This document shows positions 24,854-37,636 of a DNA stretch of 64,000 nucleotides, in pieces. Numbering within the stretch: the first letter of the stretch is position 1; every line of letters begins with the position of its first letter. The stretch lies in contig JAHRBC010000003.1 in NCBI GenBank assembly GCA_022702545.1, forward strand, positions 1,736,001 through 1,800,000. The letters run 5' to 3'. Made by a program: the position numbers and the translations under genes. The notes beneath the pieces are model-generated. The model was not told the origin of the DNA and did no database searches. It was given only the letters and a program-made list of their open reading frames with translations. Origin of the DNA: Phycomyces nitens. Its lineage: Eukaryota > Mucoromycota > Mucoromycetes > Mucorales > Phycomycetaceae.

Positions 24854-26227
24854 ATGCTCCTTCCAACTGCCCTCGAGGCTCAGGTAGAAAGCTTCATCTC
24901 ACGCCTCAAGAGACGGTAATTATGGATGGAGCCCAAAATACAATTCCACGACTAAAACCGTCCAAGTCAAGTGATTGGCTCGTATGAAGTAGCCAAAGAA
25001 ACAGCTGTTTTGCTGCGACAGGCGGTCTCGACCACTCGCTGGAAAGATGTCAATTCTATTATTGAGACTATTACTGAACTTGGCGGAAGACTCGCGATGG
25101 CTCAGCCCAAAGGTACCCACAGACATATGTAAATGTTACAATGTTGTATTAATATCATTACAGAATTGGCAGTTGGGAACATTGTCCGACGTGTCCTCAA
25201 GGTTATTCGTGAAGTGGCCCAGGGTGAACTAGAAGACGGTGTGGCAGATGTTGATGAGGATGATAGCGAAGGATATACTTCAGAGGAGGAAGACGTGGCC
25301 CTCAAGGGCAAATTACAGTCGTCAACCAGCAGCATCGTCAGCTCACTCAACGAACGACCTCCCTTGATAACCCAGTCATCCATGTTTAGATTGTTGGCTG
25401 ATGTTGGACCAAAGAGCGACGAGAAAAAGGGCAACTACAACCTGAAGCCCTTGATTATCCAGGAGATCAATGAAGAAATCATTGCAGATCTCGAGAGCGT
25501 CTACAAAGGAATTGCTGATCAGGCTGTGGATTATATTCATGCAAACGAAGTAATCATGACAATCGGTAGATCTCGCACAGTAGAGAAGTTCCTTAGAAGA
25601 GCAGCAGAGCATCGCAAGTTCCAGGTGATTGTGGCCGAGACTTCTCCTACGTAAGTAAACGGTTCAAATGGATCGATTATTGAACACATTGGGGTTTATA
25701 GCTACCAAGGCCATCAAATGGCTGTTGCTCTTTCGGCGGCTGGCATTGACACCACCGTAATCGTTGATTCGGCCATCTTTGCTGCCATGCCAAGAGTCAA
25801 CAAGGTTGTGTTGAGTGCCCATGCTGTACTTGCCAATGGAGGACTTGTGTCTGTGACTGGATCTCATCTTCTGGCTGCTGCTGCCAAACACCATTCGACA
25901 CCTGTGCTTGTTTGCACTGCTCTTTATAAACTCTCGCCATTATTTGCTTATGATGCCGATGCATTCAATGTCACAGTTGCACCCAACAGTGTCCTTGATT
26001 TCCAACAAGGGTCCTTGGTGGACAAGGTAGCAGTCTCCAATCCATACTATGACTATGTGTCTCCAGACCTTGTCAGTCTTTTTGTCCACAACTTGTAAGT
26101 CCAATCATCATATCTTTAGCCTCTCTAACCTTTTTCTTCTTCTTCTTCAAACAGAGGATCTGCACCGCCAACCTACGTTTACAGACTTATCAATGACAAT
26201 TACGATCCAGAAGACACCACGTTGTAA
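24854..26227 (+). CDS. GCD7: Translation initiation factor eIF2B subunit beta
   Basis: Five exons (24854-24915, 24967-25112, 25164-25650, 25702-26094, 26155-26227) give 386 aa. The C-terminal half is a Rossmann-like IF-2B domain with YQGHQMAVALSAAGIDTTVI, GGLVSVTGSHLLAAAAKHH and NPYYDYVSPDLVSLFVHN. It ends in the beta-type signature SAPPTYVYRLIND, which separates it from the alpha and delta subunits. An acidic insert (about 95-125) lies before the domain. Family role: regulatory subunit of the decameric eIF2B GDP-GTP exchange factor, the target of phospho-eIF2alpha in the integrated stress response. The start ATG is the only one in frame after the upstream T-rich leader that keeps the conserved N-terminal helix intact. 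Confidence 0.92.
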
Positions 26228-26423
26228 AATTCCTATCCATCCCAATTTAATAAAGACATATATTCAATTCAATAGCTACACTACAAGCCAAAATCTAGGT
26301 GACGTATCGCAACATTCCCCTTTTCGACTCTTTCTCTTTCTCTATTTATCCTATTGTTAAGCTGCAGGACAGACCGTCACTCTTTCTCTTTCTTTCTTTA
26401 TTTCTTTCTTTGTAATCTTTCTC

Positions 26424-28127
26424 ATGCAAGCATTTCACTGTAATCGATGTGGCCAATCACTTCGAATCGACGATTCCCTTACAGACCTTGATGATGCCAC
26501 TACAGACTTGCTAATGGGTAAGACCCCTTTTAGATGAATAACACGGAGCCTTACTTGCTGTCCAGGCCCTCTTATTGCAGAGGAACAATATCAAAAACAA
26601 AACAAAAAGACAACGCCCCAGATTCAGGATGGAAATCAAGCCAGTAATCCCAAACCACTTCATCAACGTGTCGTGGGTGGCCAGACCCCTGCGGCTCGTT
26701 CAGGAAAACACAATCGCGAGACGTTTAATGGCGGTCCTTCAGATTCCTTTGTTGTTTTGTCTCGCTCCCAGGCAACACCTCCAAACCAATCCACACCAGG
26801 TCAGCCACTTTTGCAACCGCAGACCGTGCCTGCCACAGACGACAAACAATGGCAGAACCAGCGCAACAACAACCTAACTCATCGACTCAGGGTAGCCAAA
26901 CGCCTATTTGACCTCATGTCTTCAAAGTCAAGTGTGGATCATCCCATGTGCCACGAGTGTACAGATATGCTCCTAGAGAGTCTAGAGAAACAGTTGGAGG
27001 ATGTGGGACGAGAAAGGGATTATTACATTGATTTTCTCAAAAAAGTCAAGGATGGCCGAGTAAGCCAGGAAGAAGAAAGGGAGCTGGTGAAGCAAGTCAA
27101 AGAGGTAAGAATACTAGGATATGTTTTCTGGATAAGTTCTAAACAGATGGTTGGATCGGGGAAATTGCCAGCTTGTTGTCCAGGAAGAGCAAGTGACGAC
27201 TCTTTTGAAACAAGAAGAAGCAAAGCGAGACGGGCTGGCAAAGCAGCTCGAGGAAATGGAAAATGAGATGAAGGAGCTCAATGAACGGGACGAAGAGTTT
27301 TGGGAAAAGAGTAATGCGTACCAACTCAGTCTACAGACCTTTCAAAACCAACGGGATTCTATTAACCTGAAATACGACCATGATGTGAAGCAATACGAAA
27401 GACTTCAAAAGACAGTTGTCTACAATGATGCCTTTTCAATCTCACACGACGGACCTTTTGGGACCATCAATGGCTTCCGTCTCGGTAGGCTTGGGTCTCA
27501 TACGGTAAGAGATATGTATGGTAGAATAGAGACATGTTTATTGATTGTCGAGGGGGAAATTGTAGGTCGAGTGGGCAGAAGTAAATGCAGCCTGGGGACA
27601 GACATTGCTACTACTCTACACTGTGGCCAACAAGCTTAAATTCCAGTTCCAAACGTAAGGAGATTTATTTTTAACTATCTATTCTGACAGTTGGTTTTGG
27701 ATCTAGGTATCGCTTAGTGCCCATGGGATCCTTCTCAAGAGTGGAAAAAATTGATGGCGATAGTGTATTATCCTATGAATTGTGAGTGAATTGGTAATAA
27801 TGGCTTTCAGGTCTAAATGATTTTTATAGGTATGGCTCGGGCGACTTTGGTATCAATCGCATGTTCCTCAACCGTCGTTTTGACCATGCAATGGTTGCAA
27901 TTCTCAATTGTCTTAAACAACTCACTGATTTTGCTGAAGAAAGAGACAAGAGTCTACGGTTGCCTTATCGGATTAACAAGGACAAGATTGGAGAATTGTC
28001 TATACGTCTCCAATTCAACCAAGAAGAGCTCTGGACAAAGGCACTCAAGTACATGTTGACCAACATGAAGTGGATTCTTGCCTTTGCCAGCCGCACCATT
28101 GTCACAGCCGATGTACCCACTTCCTAA
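26424..28127 (+). CDS. ATG6: Beclin 1 / Atg6 autophagy protein
   Basis: Six exons (26424-26517, 26566-27104, 27184-27504, 27566-27654, 27707-27781, 27830-28127) encode about 471 aa. The protein starts [11 protein letters not shown] with the N-terminal Cys pair typical of Beclin. A Gln/Asn-rich linker, the conserved [19 protein letters not shown] block, a long coiled coil and the C-terminal evolutionarily conserved (BARA) domain follow, including [19 protein letters not shown] and [13 protein letters not shown]. Family role: core subunit of the class III PI3-kinase (Vps34) complexes in autophagy and endosomal sorting. The exon 3 start is ambiguous: an acceptor 12 nt upstream (27172) is also in frame and would add four residues. 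Confidence 0.93.
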
Positions 28128-28372
28128 GATATATACATTCTTGCCTCTTTTCCTTTTCTCTTTTACACACGCATATATATATATATATATTTCACATTAC
28201 ATACTTGACATAAAAAAAACACCAAATACATGTACATAGACCCAATATCTATGCTGGCTTTTTATCGATGATGTATATAAAACAATATTATTGTCTTCAA
28301 TGTCGAATTCTATGCGCGTGTGAGTGTGAGTGTGTATTTTTCTGTTTGGTGGGTGTTTGTGTTTGGTGTCAT

Positions 28373-28828
28373 CTAAAAGGGCATAGAAGTCTTTTGCTTG
28401 GCAATAGCCTTGAGCTTGTCCTACAAAACAAATAATGTCAATCAATAAACTGATTTTTACTGATCCTAAATCAATACTCATTTTACCTCTTTCCAGGCCT
28501 GAATAGTCTGAGGCATCTTTTCAAGGTTCTTGCGAATGTTGGCCTGGCGTTCAGCACGCATGCGTTCATGCTTCTCCAACTTGTTAGGCTTGTAGCGCAT
28601 GGGCTTTGCAGGAGCAACGGAGCCAAGACCGATCGAAGAGGCATCGATGCCTTCTTGAAGACATGCTTTGCGGAGGTCGTTCTGGCGACGAAGACTGACC
28701 TGTGGGGGTCTCCAGAAACTCTTTTGCTTGGCTTCATTGAACACGAGCTGTGGGGTAACATCGGCCTCTACCAAAGGTTTTGACAGCTTCTGGAGGAACT
28801 TTTGAGAGAAAACACGATGACTAGCCAT
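28373..28828 (-). CDS. MRPL25: Mitochondrial large ribosomal subunit protein mL59 (MRPL25 family)
   Basis: Two exons (28828-28487 and 28420-28373) encode 129 aa, very basic. The order of motifs fits fungal mL59: an N-terminal segment, then FWRPPQVSLRRQNDLRKAC, a short Gly/Pro turn (KPMRYKPNKLEKHERM), and a long Lys/Arg/Glu helix. Family role: a fungal-specific component of the mitochondrial 54S subunit. No strong cleavable presequence is visible, which is common for small mitoribosomal proteins. Its ATG lies 164 bp from that of SNF8, divergently, so the two may share a promoter. The assignment rests on motif pattern only. Confidence 0.7.
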
Positions 28829-28992
28829 GGCGACGGTTGGTCAAAAAGTGTATTTTGATTAATATAAAAGAAAACAAAGCCTACACCTCTTTATTTTTTT
28901 GTACTCTTTGCAGCCTTGCTGTTTTTGTGACGGCTCTTTGAACTCAAGGCAACCTAGCGGACTTTCCATTGCGTATTCTTGGCTCTCTTACT

Positions 28993-30230
28993 ATGCGACG
29001 ACGACCAGTTGGATTTGCGAATGCAAAGCATCGAGAACGATTAGATGTAATAATAAATTATAAGCTCCTGGGTAGATTGTAACAATTTACATATGCTGGT
29101 ACAGAAAGACTTTCAGCAGGTTGGAGACTCTATTGCTGCCAAGGAGCTTGAACAGGTGTGTTTGTGTGTTTGTGCGTGTGTGTGAGGGCCAAGTTGTTTG
29201 GACATTGTGCCGACACACAATTGGACATTATATATTCATCCTGTATAGTGATTCCTCCATCTCTCCATTTCTCTCCATCTCTATCTCTATCTCTTAAAAC
29301 TTGGTCGAGATAGCTCCAGGGTCAAATTGAAGCATTTAAATCAAACCTCGAAGAGTTTGCATGGAAACATCGTAAAGATATTCGTAAGGACCCCACCTTT
29401 CGATCTCATTTCCAACGAATGTGTGTTACAATTGGAGTGGATCCTCTTGCATGTAAGCCAATGGCATTTTGAGCGAGGAAATATGTGCTTATAGACCGAT
29501 CCTTGTAGCAAACAAGGGATTCTGGGCCGACCTGCTAGGAGTAGGAGATTTCTACTATGAGCTTGGAATCCAGATCATAGAGGGCTGCATGGCCACCCGA
29601 ACACGGGATGGAGGGTTGACCGAGCTGGGCGACCTTAAGCGCCGCCTAGATAAGGCAAGGACCAAGGAAGGTCGACAAGAGAAGCAAGAGATCACAGAGT
29701 AAGCAATAAATGAGCCGATTGGGTTCTAATGGACCAATATTGGAGTAGAGATGATATCGTACGTGCCATAAAGACCCTGAGGCCCTTGAGTGGTGGATTT
29801 GAGGTTCTGGAAATAGGAGAACGCAAGATGGTGCGATCAATGCCAAAGGAACTTGATAAAGATCAATCTGCCCTTTTACTCCTTGCACAGGTAAATAAGG
29901 ATGTACCTGGATTCTATCCAAGAAGATTGTGCTGGTATAATAGCATTGTACTCATATGTACATAAACTCTCTTTATTTTTATTTTTTTCTTTGCATCAGA
30001 AGCAGGGCCAGGTAAATAAGCTCATGATCCAGCAGAGTCTTGGATGGGAAGATGGCCGCATACAGACTGGACTGGTAGGTTGAATTGGATTATTGATGCA
30101 CTCAATTACTAATTTACGCCTTTTTGTACCATTGAAGCAACATTTGCTGCAGGATGGACTGGCCTGGATAGACGATCAGGCAGAAGTGGATACCTATTGG
30201 ATACCAAGTTACTTTCAATTGGATGGGTAA
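28993..30230 (+). CDS. SNF8: ESCRT-II subunit SNF8 / VPS22
   Basis: Seven exons (28993-29046, 29105-29155, 29314-29452, 29509-29698, 29749-29890, 30000-30074, 30138-30230) give 247 aa, the normal length for the family. The start [17 protein letters not shown] is the typical SNF8 N-terminus. [35 protein letters not shown] and a [13 protein letters not shown] block of the first winged helix follow, then a second winged helix ending [15 protein letters not shown]. Family role: ESCRT-II component that sorts ubiquitinated cargo into multivesicular bodies. A 12-nt string at the exon 5 donor (CAGGTAAATAAG) recurs exactly inside exon 6, creating a strong cryptic donor. Introns of 158 and 109 nt are among the longer ones in the window. 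Confidence 0.93.
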
Positions 30231-30411
30231 ACACGATTGTCTAGATTCTTGTAATGAGATCCAATAGCTGCAATAAAGAGGCATTATTATTATTATTATT
30301 AAGTAATTAAATATAGACTAGAGGGCATGCCACCCAAGGAAGGAAGGAAGGAAGGATAAAAAGAGATATGTACATTATAAGCAGATAGCTGTGATATGAC
30401 TATATACAGGA

Positions 30412-31944
30412 TTATAAGAGATGATCCACAATCAAGAGTGAAATAAATACTACAAAGGTACAGACTGGGACACAAAAAACGCCGTAGCTCCAGAACAAGA
30501 GTCGAAGCATCTCTTCCTCATACATCCCACTCACTTGAGTGATCTGAGAAAGATTGACGGCAGTTGGAGAGCAACTGACCAGGATCATGACACAGAGGAA
30601 GCATGGGTCCTTTGCGACATCAGCCAATATGCCTCCGTACAGAGCAAATAGGATGACCATGGGAATAACCAGCAGTGGAATGATGAACATCCTGATCAAA
30701 ATTGCCAAAGAGATTGGCTTCTTAAAGTACGATTCGGTCGGTCGCTGGGAGTCGGCAATTGAAGTGAGTTGGGATCCAAGGCAGACCATAGTAAGGGGTA
30801 CTGCAGCTCGTCCACAGGATTCAATTGCTTTGGTGAGACAAGGATAAAGGAACCCACTTTGGTCGTACATCATACTCTTAAAAGAAGGGACTAGACCAAT
30901 CAACAGGCCGAAAAATGCTGCATACAACGGAGGTGACATGAAGCTGTGGAAAGAGAGTGCCAGGGACACAATCTTTGTAAGCCATCTTCTGGTCCAGTGG
31001 TGGTTAGCTGCGTGGTTGTCTAGGTCAATGTTGGGAAATGAGAGCAGAGATTGGGTCTCATCGTAAAAGTCCTTTTGATTGTCGAATGTGATTGTATGAG
31101 AGCTTCTTCTTCTTCTTTTGTCACCCTGTTCGTTATACTCAAGATCGTCTACTGATGATAGGGAAGATAGGGAGCTAGATGATGTTGCACCATATTGTGA
31201 CACAGAATCTCTATGATCCGTTTTGGTATTGTCGATATTGTCATGCTTCTGCAATAGACTATAGCCGTAAGACCATCGAACAAAGTTGCAAAACATGGCA
31301 AAGAACAGAATATAGGATATTCCCCTATGATAGCAACCAACCAATAATTACGGATCAGTACCATGGCAACCAAATAACGCGCATTGTTTGCTTACCTTGC
31401 CGAAACTGTTTCCTGGGTATCATCTGCGTACCAAAACAAAACCTTGCCTGCCTCTGATACAGCCAGACTAGAGATGATGGCGACTGGGAGAGAGTTTGTA
31501 TTGGCAAACATGGAGCAGGCAAGTACAAATGGACGGTAATACGGATCAAGACGCGTAAAACGCATCACTAGCCGAGAAATCACATAGGTCAAGACGGTGA
31601 ATATGACGTAGAACACGGGAATTGGCCAGAGAGTGAGTAGCTTGTCGAACGATATGATGGACGCGATGTTGTTAAACATTAGGCATGGCGTGAAGAATAC
31701 CAGATTGAGAGTTGATAGCCACTATAATGATCAAAATAAGTACTTTGGTTTTTTGAGCTGGAAATACTATACCTTTTGTTTCTCTGGTGTAAAATATTCC
31801 AATTTTGTGAGACCATAGCCGAATATTACCATGACCATGACTTGTAAAACCGCCTATGGATTATAACACCGTCAGTTATGTAAAACTATAGATCAATATA
31901 CCTTGGTAGCTTACCTGGACAGCAGATATTATGAGATGGAGCAT
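30412..31944 (-). CDS. PIN-like / auxin efflux carrier family membrane transporter
   Basis: Four exons (31944-31915, 31853-31773, 31721-31396, 31324-30412) encode 449 aa. Hydrophobic helices cluster at both ends, with the family motif FANTNSLPVAIISSL in the first half and LVSCSPTAVNLSQI in the second. A hydrophilic Ser/Arg/Asp-rich central loop of about 120 residues lies between them. This two-bundle plan with a middle loop is that of the membrane transport protein family (plant PIN/PILS; fungal members in ER or plasma membrane). The substrate in fungi is not established, and auxin should not be assumed. Confidence 0.82.
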
Positions 31945-32792
31945 TTCTTGATGTAGTGTAAGAAAGAGTGCAGAAAGACAGATAAGGAAAGGAATTGGAG
32001 AATAACTTGTTTTTTTTCGAGTATTTTATTTACAGAAAATGATGCCATTGCCGGCTAATTGACGACAGTATACACAATACACAAGTCTTACTTTGGATTA
32101 GATAGAAAAATCGCAATGCTTGTCGTAGATTGTATTTCAAAACAAGATTGAATATTTTATTGAACAATTTTTTTTTACAAAAAGTACAAAATTTTAAAGC
32201 GTCACTGCTGCTAATATAATTTCCCGAGATGAAACAAAAAAAAACAAAAATTGAAACTTAGGGATGTTTCAAAATGAAAAAGTGGGTAAATTAATATGTT
32301 TTCAGAAATGCAATTCGCCTCTTTATTGAATACACAGCTCAGCATGGCTTTGCATAAAAAGAAAAATCTTGGCATGTCATTGTCATATGATGTAGACAGT
32401 CTGCTTAAAGCGCAGCCGAGTATTTACATCAGCCATCTCAAACATTTAGTAGTAAAGGAAATTAATATTGGATAAAGAGGGAACCATGGTTACTTACCTT
32501 TCTAGTTAAAAGCCTTTTTTTATTATTGTTTTTATTTTTATTATATATTTGTACCCCGTCTAAAGGTCGTACTTGGACCGGCCATGGTAGCATGATGGCC
32601 TGGGGATCGTCCTCTGGAGGATTAATAAAAGGTGTAGAGACGAGCCGATCCAGGGATCCAACCTATAATTTAGATTCCCCTTTTTGTACATGAAGCTATT
32701 TATTTCTCAGATTAACAAATCTTAAACATCCATAAAACTATTTAAACCCTCTTGTTTGCACTAGTCAAAACCACTTCTCTTTCTCCTCTAAC
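31945..32792. other. Divergent promoter region, no gene seen
   Basis: About 850 bp between the divergent starts of the PIN-like carrier and the Nudix gene. AT-rich with several homopolymer tracts. No tRNA, open frame or repeat that I can support. Confidence 0.45.
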
Positions 32793-33512
32793 ATGTCTTT
32801 ACCTCCAGAACAGCGAATCGAATACACCAAAAAGGCCCGCCATGGCCACAACCAGGACATGACAGACGAGAACAATATCCGCCAGGTTGCAGGATGCCTT
32901 CCAATTGACCACCAAGAAAAGCGATTCCTACTGATCTCATCACGCAAGAATGCTGATGCTTGGGTTCTGGTGAGTCTTGGTCAAAAGACTGCCAATCAAA
33001 CTGACCCATTTGATTTAAATTTTAGCCTAAAGGTGGTTGGGAAGTCAATGAGACCAAAGAACAGGCTGCTCTCCGAGAGACATGGGAGGAAGCAGGCGTC
33101 AAGGGAATTATCTACAAACACATTGGTGTATTTGCAGACAAGACCAATAAGGGCAAAGTAAAAGCCCACCACTGGGTTTACGAGCTAGAAATCCAAGAAG
33201 TCGTCAAAAAATTTCCAGAGCGCAAGAAGCGCGAACGTCGTTGGGTAGGTTTCAAGATAAATGCAATTCAAAAACTAACCTTTTCAATAGTTCACATACG
33301 AAGAAGCACTCTTGGCAGTCCAGTCTCCTTTTATTCGAGAGGCAATCAGGATGTCGAGCCTTAATCCTGCCAACTATCCTGAATCTTCCCCTCGGGTATC
33401 TGACGATAGCCAACCGACATTACTGGGCAGCCCTCCGCCAACCATAAAGATGGAGCCTGTACACAAACCCATGTCTTTCGGAGCCAAACTAAAGGCGCTA
33501 TTCATCAAGTAA
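32793..33512 (+). CDS. Nudix hydrolase, diphosphoinositol polyphosphate phosphohydrolase type
   Basis: Three exons (32793-32969, 33026-33244, 33291-33512) encode 205 aa. The Nudix box begins at the start of exon 2 and fits G-x5-E-x7-RE-U-x-EE-x-G-U exactly (KGGWEVNETKEQAALRETW, then EEAG). Upstream AGCLPIDHQEKRFLLISSRK is typical of the DIPP/Aps1 subfamily. These enzymes cleave diphosphoinositol polyphosphates and diadenosine polyphosphates, using metal ions bound by the box glutamates. The C-terminal 60 residues are Ser/Pro-rich and probably disordered. Subfamily placement is from motif context and less certain than the Nudix call. Confidence 0.88.
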
Positions 33513-34327
33513 AAAACCCACGTTTGGTTGCAGCCGCCGAGTACCGAATGTTACAAGCACCACTTTATTTCTGTCATTTATTTCTTGTATAGCCATTTGG
33601 CAAATTATGTAGCCAATTTACCTGATTCGGAAAGACAATTCTTGTAATTGTTTTGTTTCTATTTTCACATCTATTCACTTGCATTCACACTCACATTCCC
33701 ATTCACATTCACATTCACATAATTGAAAATGAAAATGAGAACACTTATAATATATATAATACTTTATCCGTATTTTAAAAAATAAAAATTCTATTTATTG
33801 CTACCAATTCACTCTTGTAGACCAATTATGTATTGTAAATAAGAAAAGTTGCGCCCTGTCGATCGCACACATTCAATAATTTGTATAATTAGCAACTTTG
33901 CCACATTTATATGTCAAAAAGTACAACGTATATTTAGACACAGTTTAACCTCCGGCAAAATAAAAATAACAACCTATTTTTAATCGCAAGAAAACAAGGT
34001 TGCATTGGATTCTATTTTTCTTAGAGTAACATTTCTATTTATGGTCTGGCGCGGTTTTGCGATATGGTTAATAGAATGCCTTTAATTGGGTGTTATACTG
34101 TATCTCATCTGTGCTTACTGAGACCCAATTGATCAATCTTGTGCTACTCTGAGGGATCTGACAAGACATGACAGATGAAAACAAGGTTATTATTTTATGT
34201 TATTATTCTTATTGATATATATATTTTTGGGTTATTGGATAGTCATAGAGTTGGGGTATAATATACACAGCATGGCAATATAGAAATATACATATACATA
34301 TATCTATATTTAAAAGTAAATAAATGG
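33513..34327. other. Convergent 3' intergenic region with short repeats
   Basis: About 800 bp between convergent gene ends. It contains a CATTCA-type hexamer repeat at about 33690-33720 and AT-rich DNA. A similar hexamer repeat lies in an alpha-actinin intron near 62335. No gene is seen. Confidence 0.5.
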
Positions 34328-35076
34328 CTATTTGTTGCCATGGTTATGATAGGCATATACTTCTAACCCATCTTCGTCTTCTTTTTCAAGCATTGGTAAT
34401 AAGATTCGTCGTCTGGCATTAATGAACCAATTGCTCACTTGGTTGAATGACAGATTGGTTTTTCCCGCCAGTGCTTCTTTTTCTTCCTCATTGGGATAAG
34501 GATGTTTCTTGTGTTTCGTGAGCCAATCCCTGAGAATGGCTGTCGTAGTCTTTGGGAGATTACCGCGTCTTTTTCTGATTTTCAGGAGGGGAGGAGAGGC
34601 TGGTGCCCGACCCGCGGGAACAGCATGAGGGTTGGTTGTACAAGATATCATCGAGCGTGATGTCTGTTTAGGAGACGACAGAGTGCTTGGAGGAGAGGGA
34701 AGGTCATGAAGAGAAGAGGTGGAGGAGACTGAGGAAGTGGACGAGGACCGGTGAAGGTCTAATCCAAAAAATAATCAGTATCTTGACATGTTTAATTTAT
34801 CTCTTACCCTCCATGCCAACATCAGTCCAGAACCGTACATTGTTTTTGAGCATCTGCTTGACCCGCAGTCGATGAGAGTCAATAGACGATGCATGTTGGG
34901 GATGATGGTGAGGGATGCGAATGTGTTCGAGGCTACCACTGTCTCTTATAAACTTGTGGTCATGGAACAGAATAAGAGGTCTGAAGCTGCGTAACTTGGG
35001 GCAGGGTCAGTAAGGCTTAAGCGTCTGGTTTGATTAAGCTTACATTTCTGTCAGTGGGTGCCATACAGGTAGACAT
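34328..35076 (-). CDS. TALE-class homeodomain transcription factor, copy B
   Basis: Three exons (35076-35044, 34994-34808, 34758-34328) give 216 aa. The homeodomain (about 133-193) has the PYP TALE loop and [12 protein letters not shown], nearly identical to copy A. The N-terminal block [14 protein letters not shown] matches copy A's SFSPVILFHDHHF. Both introns fall at the same places and phases as in copy A, and in both genes intron 2 splits the same Asp codon. Copy B is shorter because the spacer and C-terminal tail are reduced. A regulator of transcription in the nucleus is expected. It is oriented opposite to copy A, about 10 kb away. Confidence 0.9.
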
Positions 35077-35801
35077 GTCAAACAAGTAATAAAAAGGAAG
35101 GAAAGGAGAATGGAGGAGTTGGAAAGAGTGGTCGAATACGGTGATATTTGCCCCTCATTCAAGGCAACTGAAAGCTCATTATGAGAAGCACCATTGAACA
35201 GACAAAAAGCCACCTGTACGACCATTGCCAATAAATATTACCCTTTATATTAGGGGTGGCCAAATTGCGCCATTCCATGTATTGCCAATAATACATCTTT
35301 CTCGCTCTATCTCTCTATCTCTATCTTTCGGCTATTAGTAAATACGAGTGCCAGCCAATATACTAAAAGTATACAGCCCTTTTAAAAAAAATACTTTGAG
35401 TGATTTTAAACAAAATGCCATGTTTGGAAATAGCAAACGTGAGCAAATCATTATAATTCACAAGTAATTTCTAGGTGTGGCAATTTGAGAATAAATGTAT
35501 GAAATACAAGAATTTTGATAAGAACTTCTTGTTTAAAGGTAAAAAAAAAAGGGACAAGAAATAATAATTTAATTTGACCCAAGCTTGTGTGTGCAAGTAA
35601 ATCCAAGCAAATCCAAGGAATTGTACCCTGACATTTGAAAATGTTCATCTTGATATTTTACTACTAGCTAAAATGCCAACCTTTGGGGAACCCAACAATC
35701 GATTGGATACCAAGCACTTTTATAAATTTATATATATATATATATGGATCAATCCTACGTAAACCAAACAAATATCCCAAATTACAATAATTTCGAATTC
35801 C
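35077..35801. other. Divergent upstream region of homeobox B and the AdipoR-like gene
   Basis: About 720 bp, AT-rich, with a TATA-like stretch (TATAAATTTATA and an AT run) about 60-85 bp before the ATG at 35802. No gene is supported. Confidence 0.45.
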
Positions 35802-37097
35802 ATGCCACTTCATCAACGTACAATTATGCGTGAAAGTTTCGAAGACGAAGTTACTCCTCTCGAGACAATTGATTCCATCAAGGACACAGCTGCCCTTCTT
35901 GGTGACACTCCTCGCTTTGGAAAGACTGTTAGTTGGAGTGATCTCCCGGCATGGCTACAGGACAACATATACATTACCGATGGCTATAGACCTCCAATGC
36001 CAAATTACAGAGATTGCTTCAATTCTCTCTTTTATCTTCACAACGAGAGTGGTAAGTCAAGAATCGCTTGCAAGCAAGATCTCTAACTCTTCAATAGTCA
36101 ATATCTGGTCCCATCTGTTGGCTTTTTTCGTATTTATTGGTCTTGGAATTGCATTCTTGTGGAATCAGCCATTTGCAGACAGTCTGACAAAGTTTGACTA
36201 TGCCTACTTTTTTGCCTTTATACTCGGTGCCTTGGTATGTCTTGGATTCAGTAGCAGTTTCCATTGTCTCTCGTGTCATTCAGAGCCTGTTGCTGCTGCA
36301 TGGAATAGATGTGATTATGCTGGTATCACTAGCTTGATTGTGTAAGTATCCACTAGAATTGGGTCAGCGTTTCCTAACACATCTTACTCTAGAGGATCGT
36401 TTTTCCCAATTATCCATTATGGCTTCCATTGCCACAAAGGATGGCAAAGTAAGTGAATTGGAAACGATAAGAGCGATATTAACCATGAATCTCTTAGCCT
36501 TTTATTTGGTCATAATCACTGTCTTGGGCGCCTTTACCGTAAGTAATTAACCAAGATTGTCTCTTTAGCCTAACATCTTTTGTTGTTGTAGGCTGTAATT
36601 ACTCTTATGAAGCATTTCCGCACTCCTGCCTATAGATGGATCCGTACATCTCTGTTTTTGGCATTGGGTTTGTTTGGTATTGTGCCCACTCTTCATGGAA
36701 TATACATCTATGGATTCGATAAGGCAATTCACACTGTATCTTTGGCAAACCTGCTTTTGATGGCCGTTAGCTATGTTACCGGTGCACTTATCTATGGCCA
36801 CAGGTAAACTAAACTGCCTTTTTTTTTTAAAAAAAATAATTCTTTATATTAACTGTGGGTGGGAATCCTGTAGAATTCCTGAACGGTACTATCCTGGAAC
36901 ATTCAACATTTGGGTAAGTTTTTCTTTTTGATTGTTGCCAATTCTCTGTACTAAATACCATCAAACTCTAGTTTGCTTCCCACCAGATCTTCCACATCTT
37001 TGTTGTCATTGCACTCATATCTCATTACCTTGGTGTCATGAGAGCCATGGAGTACTGGCATAAGCATGGAAACAATGTCTGTCTAGACTTTCAATAA
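35802..37097 (+). CDS. AdipoR/PAQR-family seven-helix receptor-like protein (Izh-like)
   Basis: Seven exons (35802-36051, 36098-36341, 36393-36448, 36498-36538, 36592-36803, 36874-36913, 36972-37097) encode 322 aa. After a hydrophilic N-terminus comes ESVNIWSHLLAFFVFIGLG, the family's first helix. SSSFHCLSCHS and the last-helix motif ASHQIFHIFVVIALISHY together hold the three His residues expected to bind zinc. Seven hydrophobic helices can be counted. Family knowledge: PAQR proteins act as receptors or ceramidase-like enzymes, and yeast Izh proteins affect zinc and sterol homeostasis. The intron before exon 6 contains a T10A8 palindrome. Exons of 40-56 nt make this one of the most finely split genes here. 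Confidence 0.9.
36819..36836. repeat. T10A8 palindrome inside an intron
   Basis: Ten T followed by eight A, within the intron between exons 5 and 6 of the AdipoR-like gene. It belongs to the recurrent T(n)A(n) class. Confidence 0.85.
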
Positions 37098-37636
37098 TCT
37101 CTAGACTTATTATATTTTGTTTTTGCATGCATGTATATAAACTGTATTAAGCATTTCAATATTTCTTTTATAAAGTCTGGAAGCTGGTTATTGGAAAAAA
37201 CAAAACAAACAAACAAACAAACAAATAGTCTATTCCCTTGCTACACAATCTAGTTTTCAGCATGTTTCTATGGCTACCAGGTGATGGATATAAACTGTCA
37301 AAATCACCGTGACTGGTGTTCATTTGACTGCACTTTATTTAAAGGCAATATAGGTCACTTTAATCCTGTATGCACTCCCCCCCATTACATCCGTGCCATC
37401 AGTATATACGCCACCCAAACACCTACATATCCAAAGCCTTCTTCTTCTTTGAGGTCTGATTAGTATAAATAAAGAGCTCTCTCTCTTTTTTTGTTTCCAA
37501 AATATGAAAGAGATTGTATTTTTTTATGTATTTTATTTTACAATATTTGCCAGAGAGATTAAACCCTTTCTTTTTTCGGTTTTGAGTGTATATATTTTCG
37601 AGTGATGGTGATTAATGATTGATGAGCTTTTTGTTC

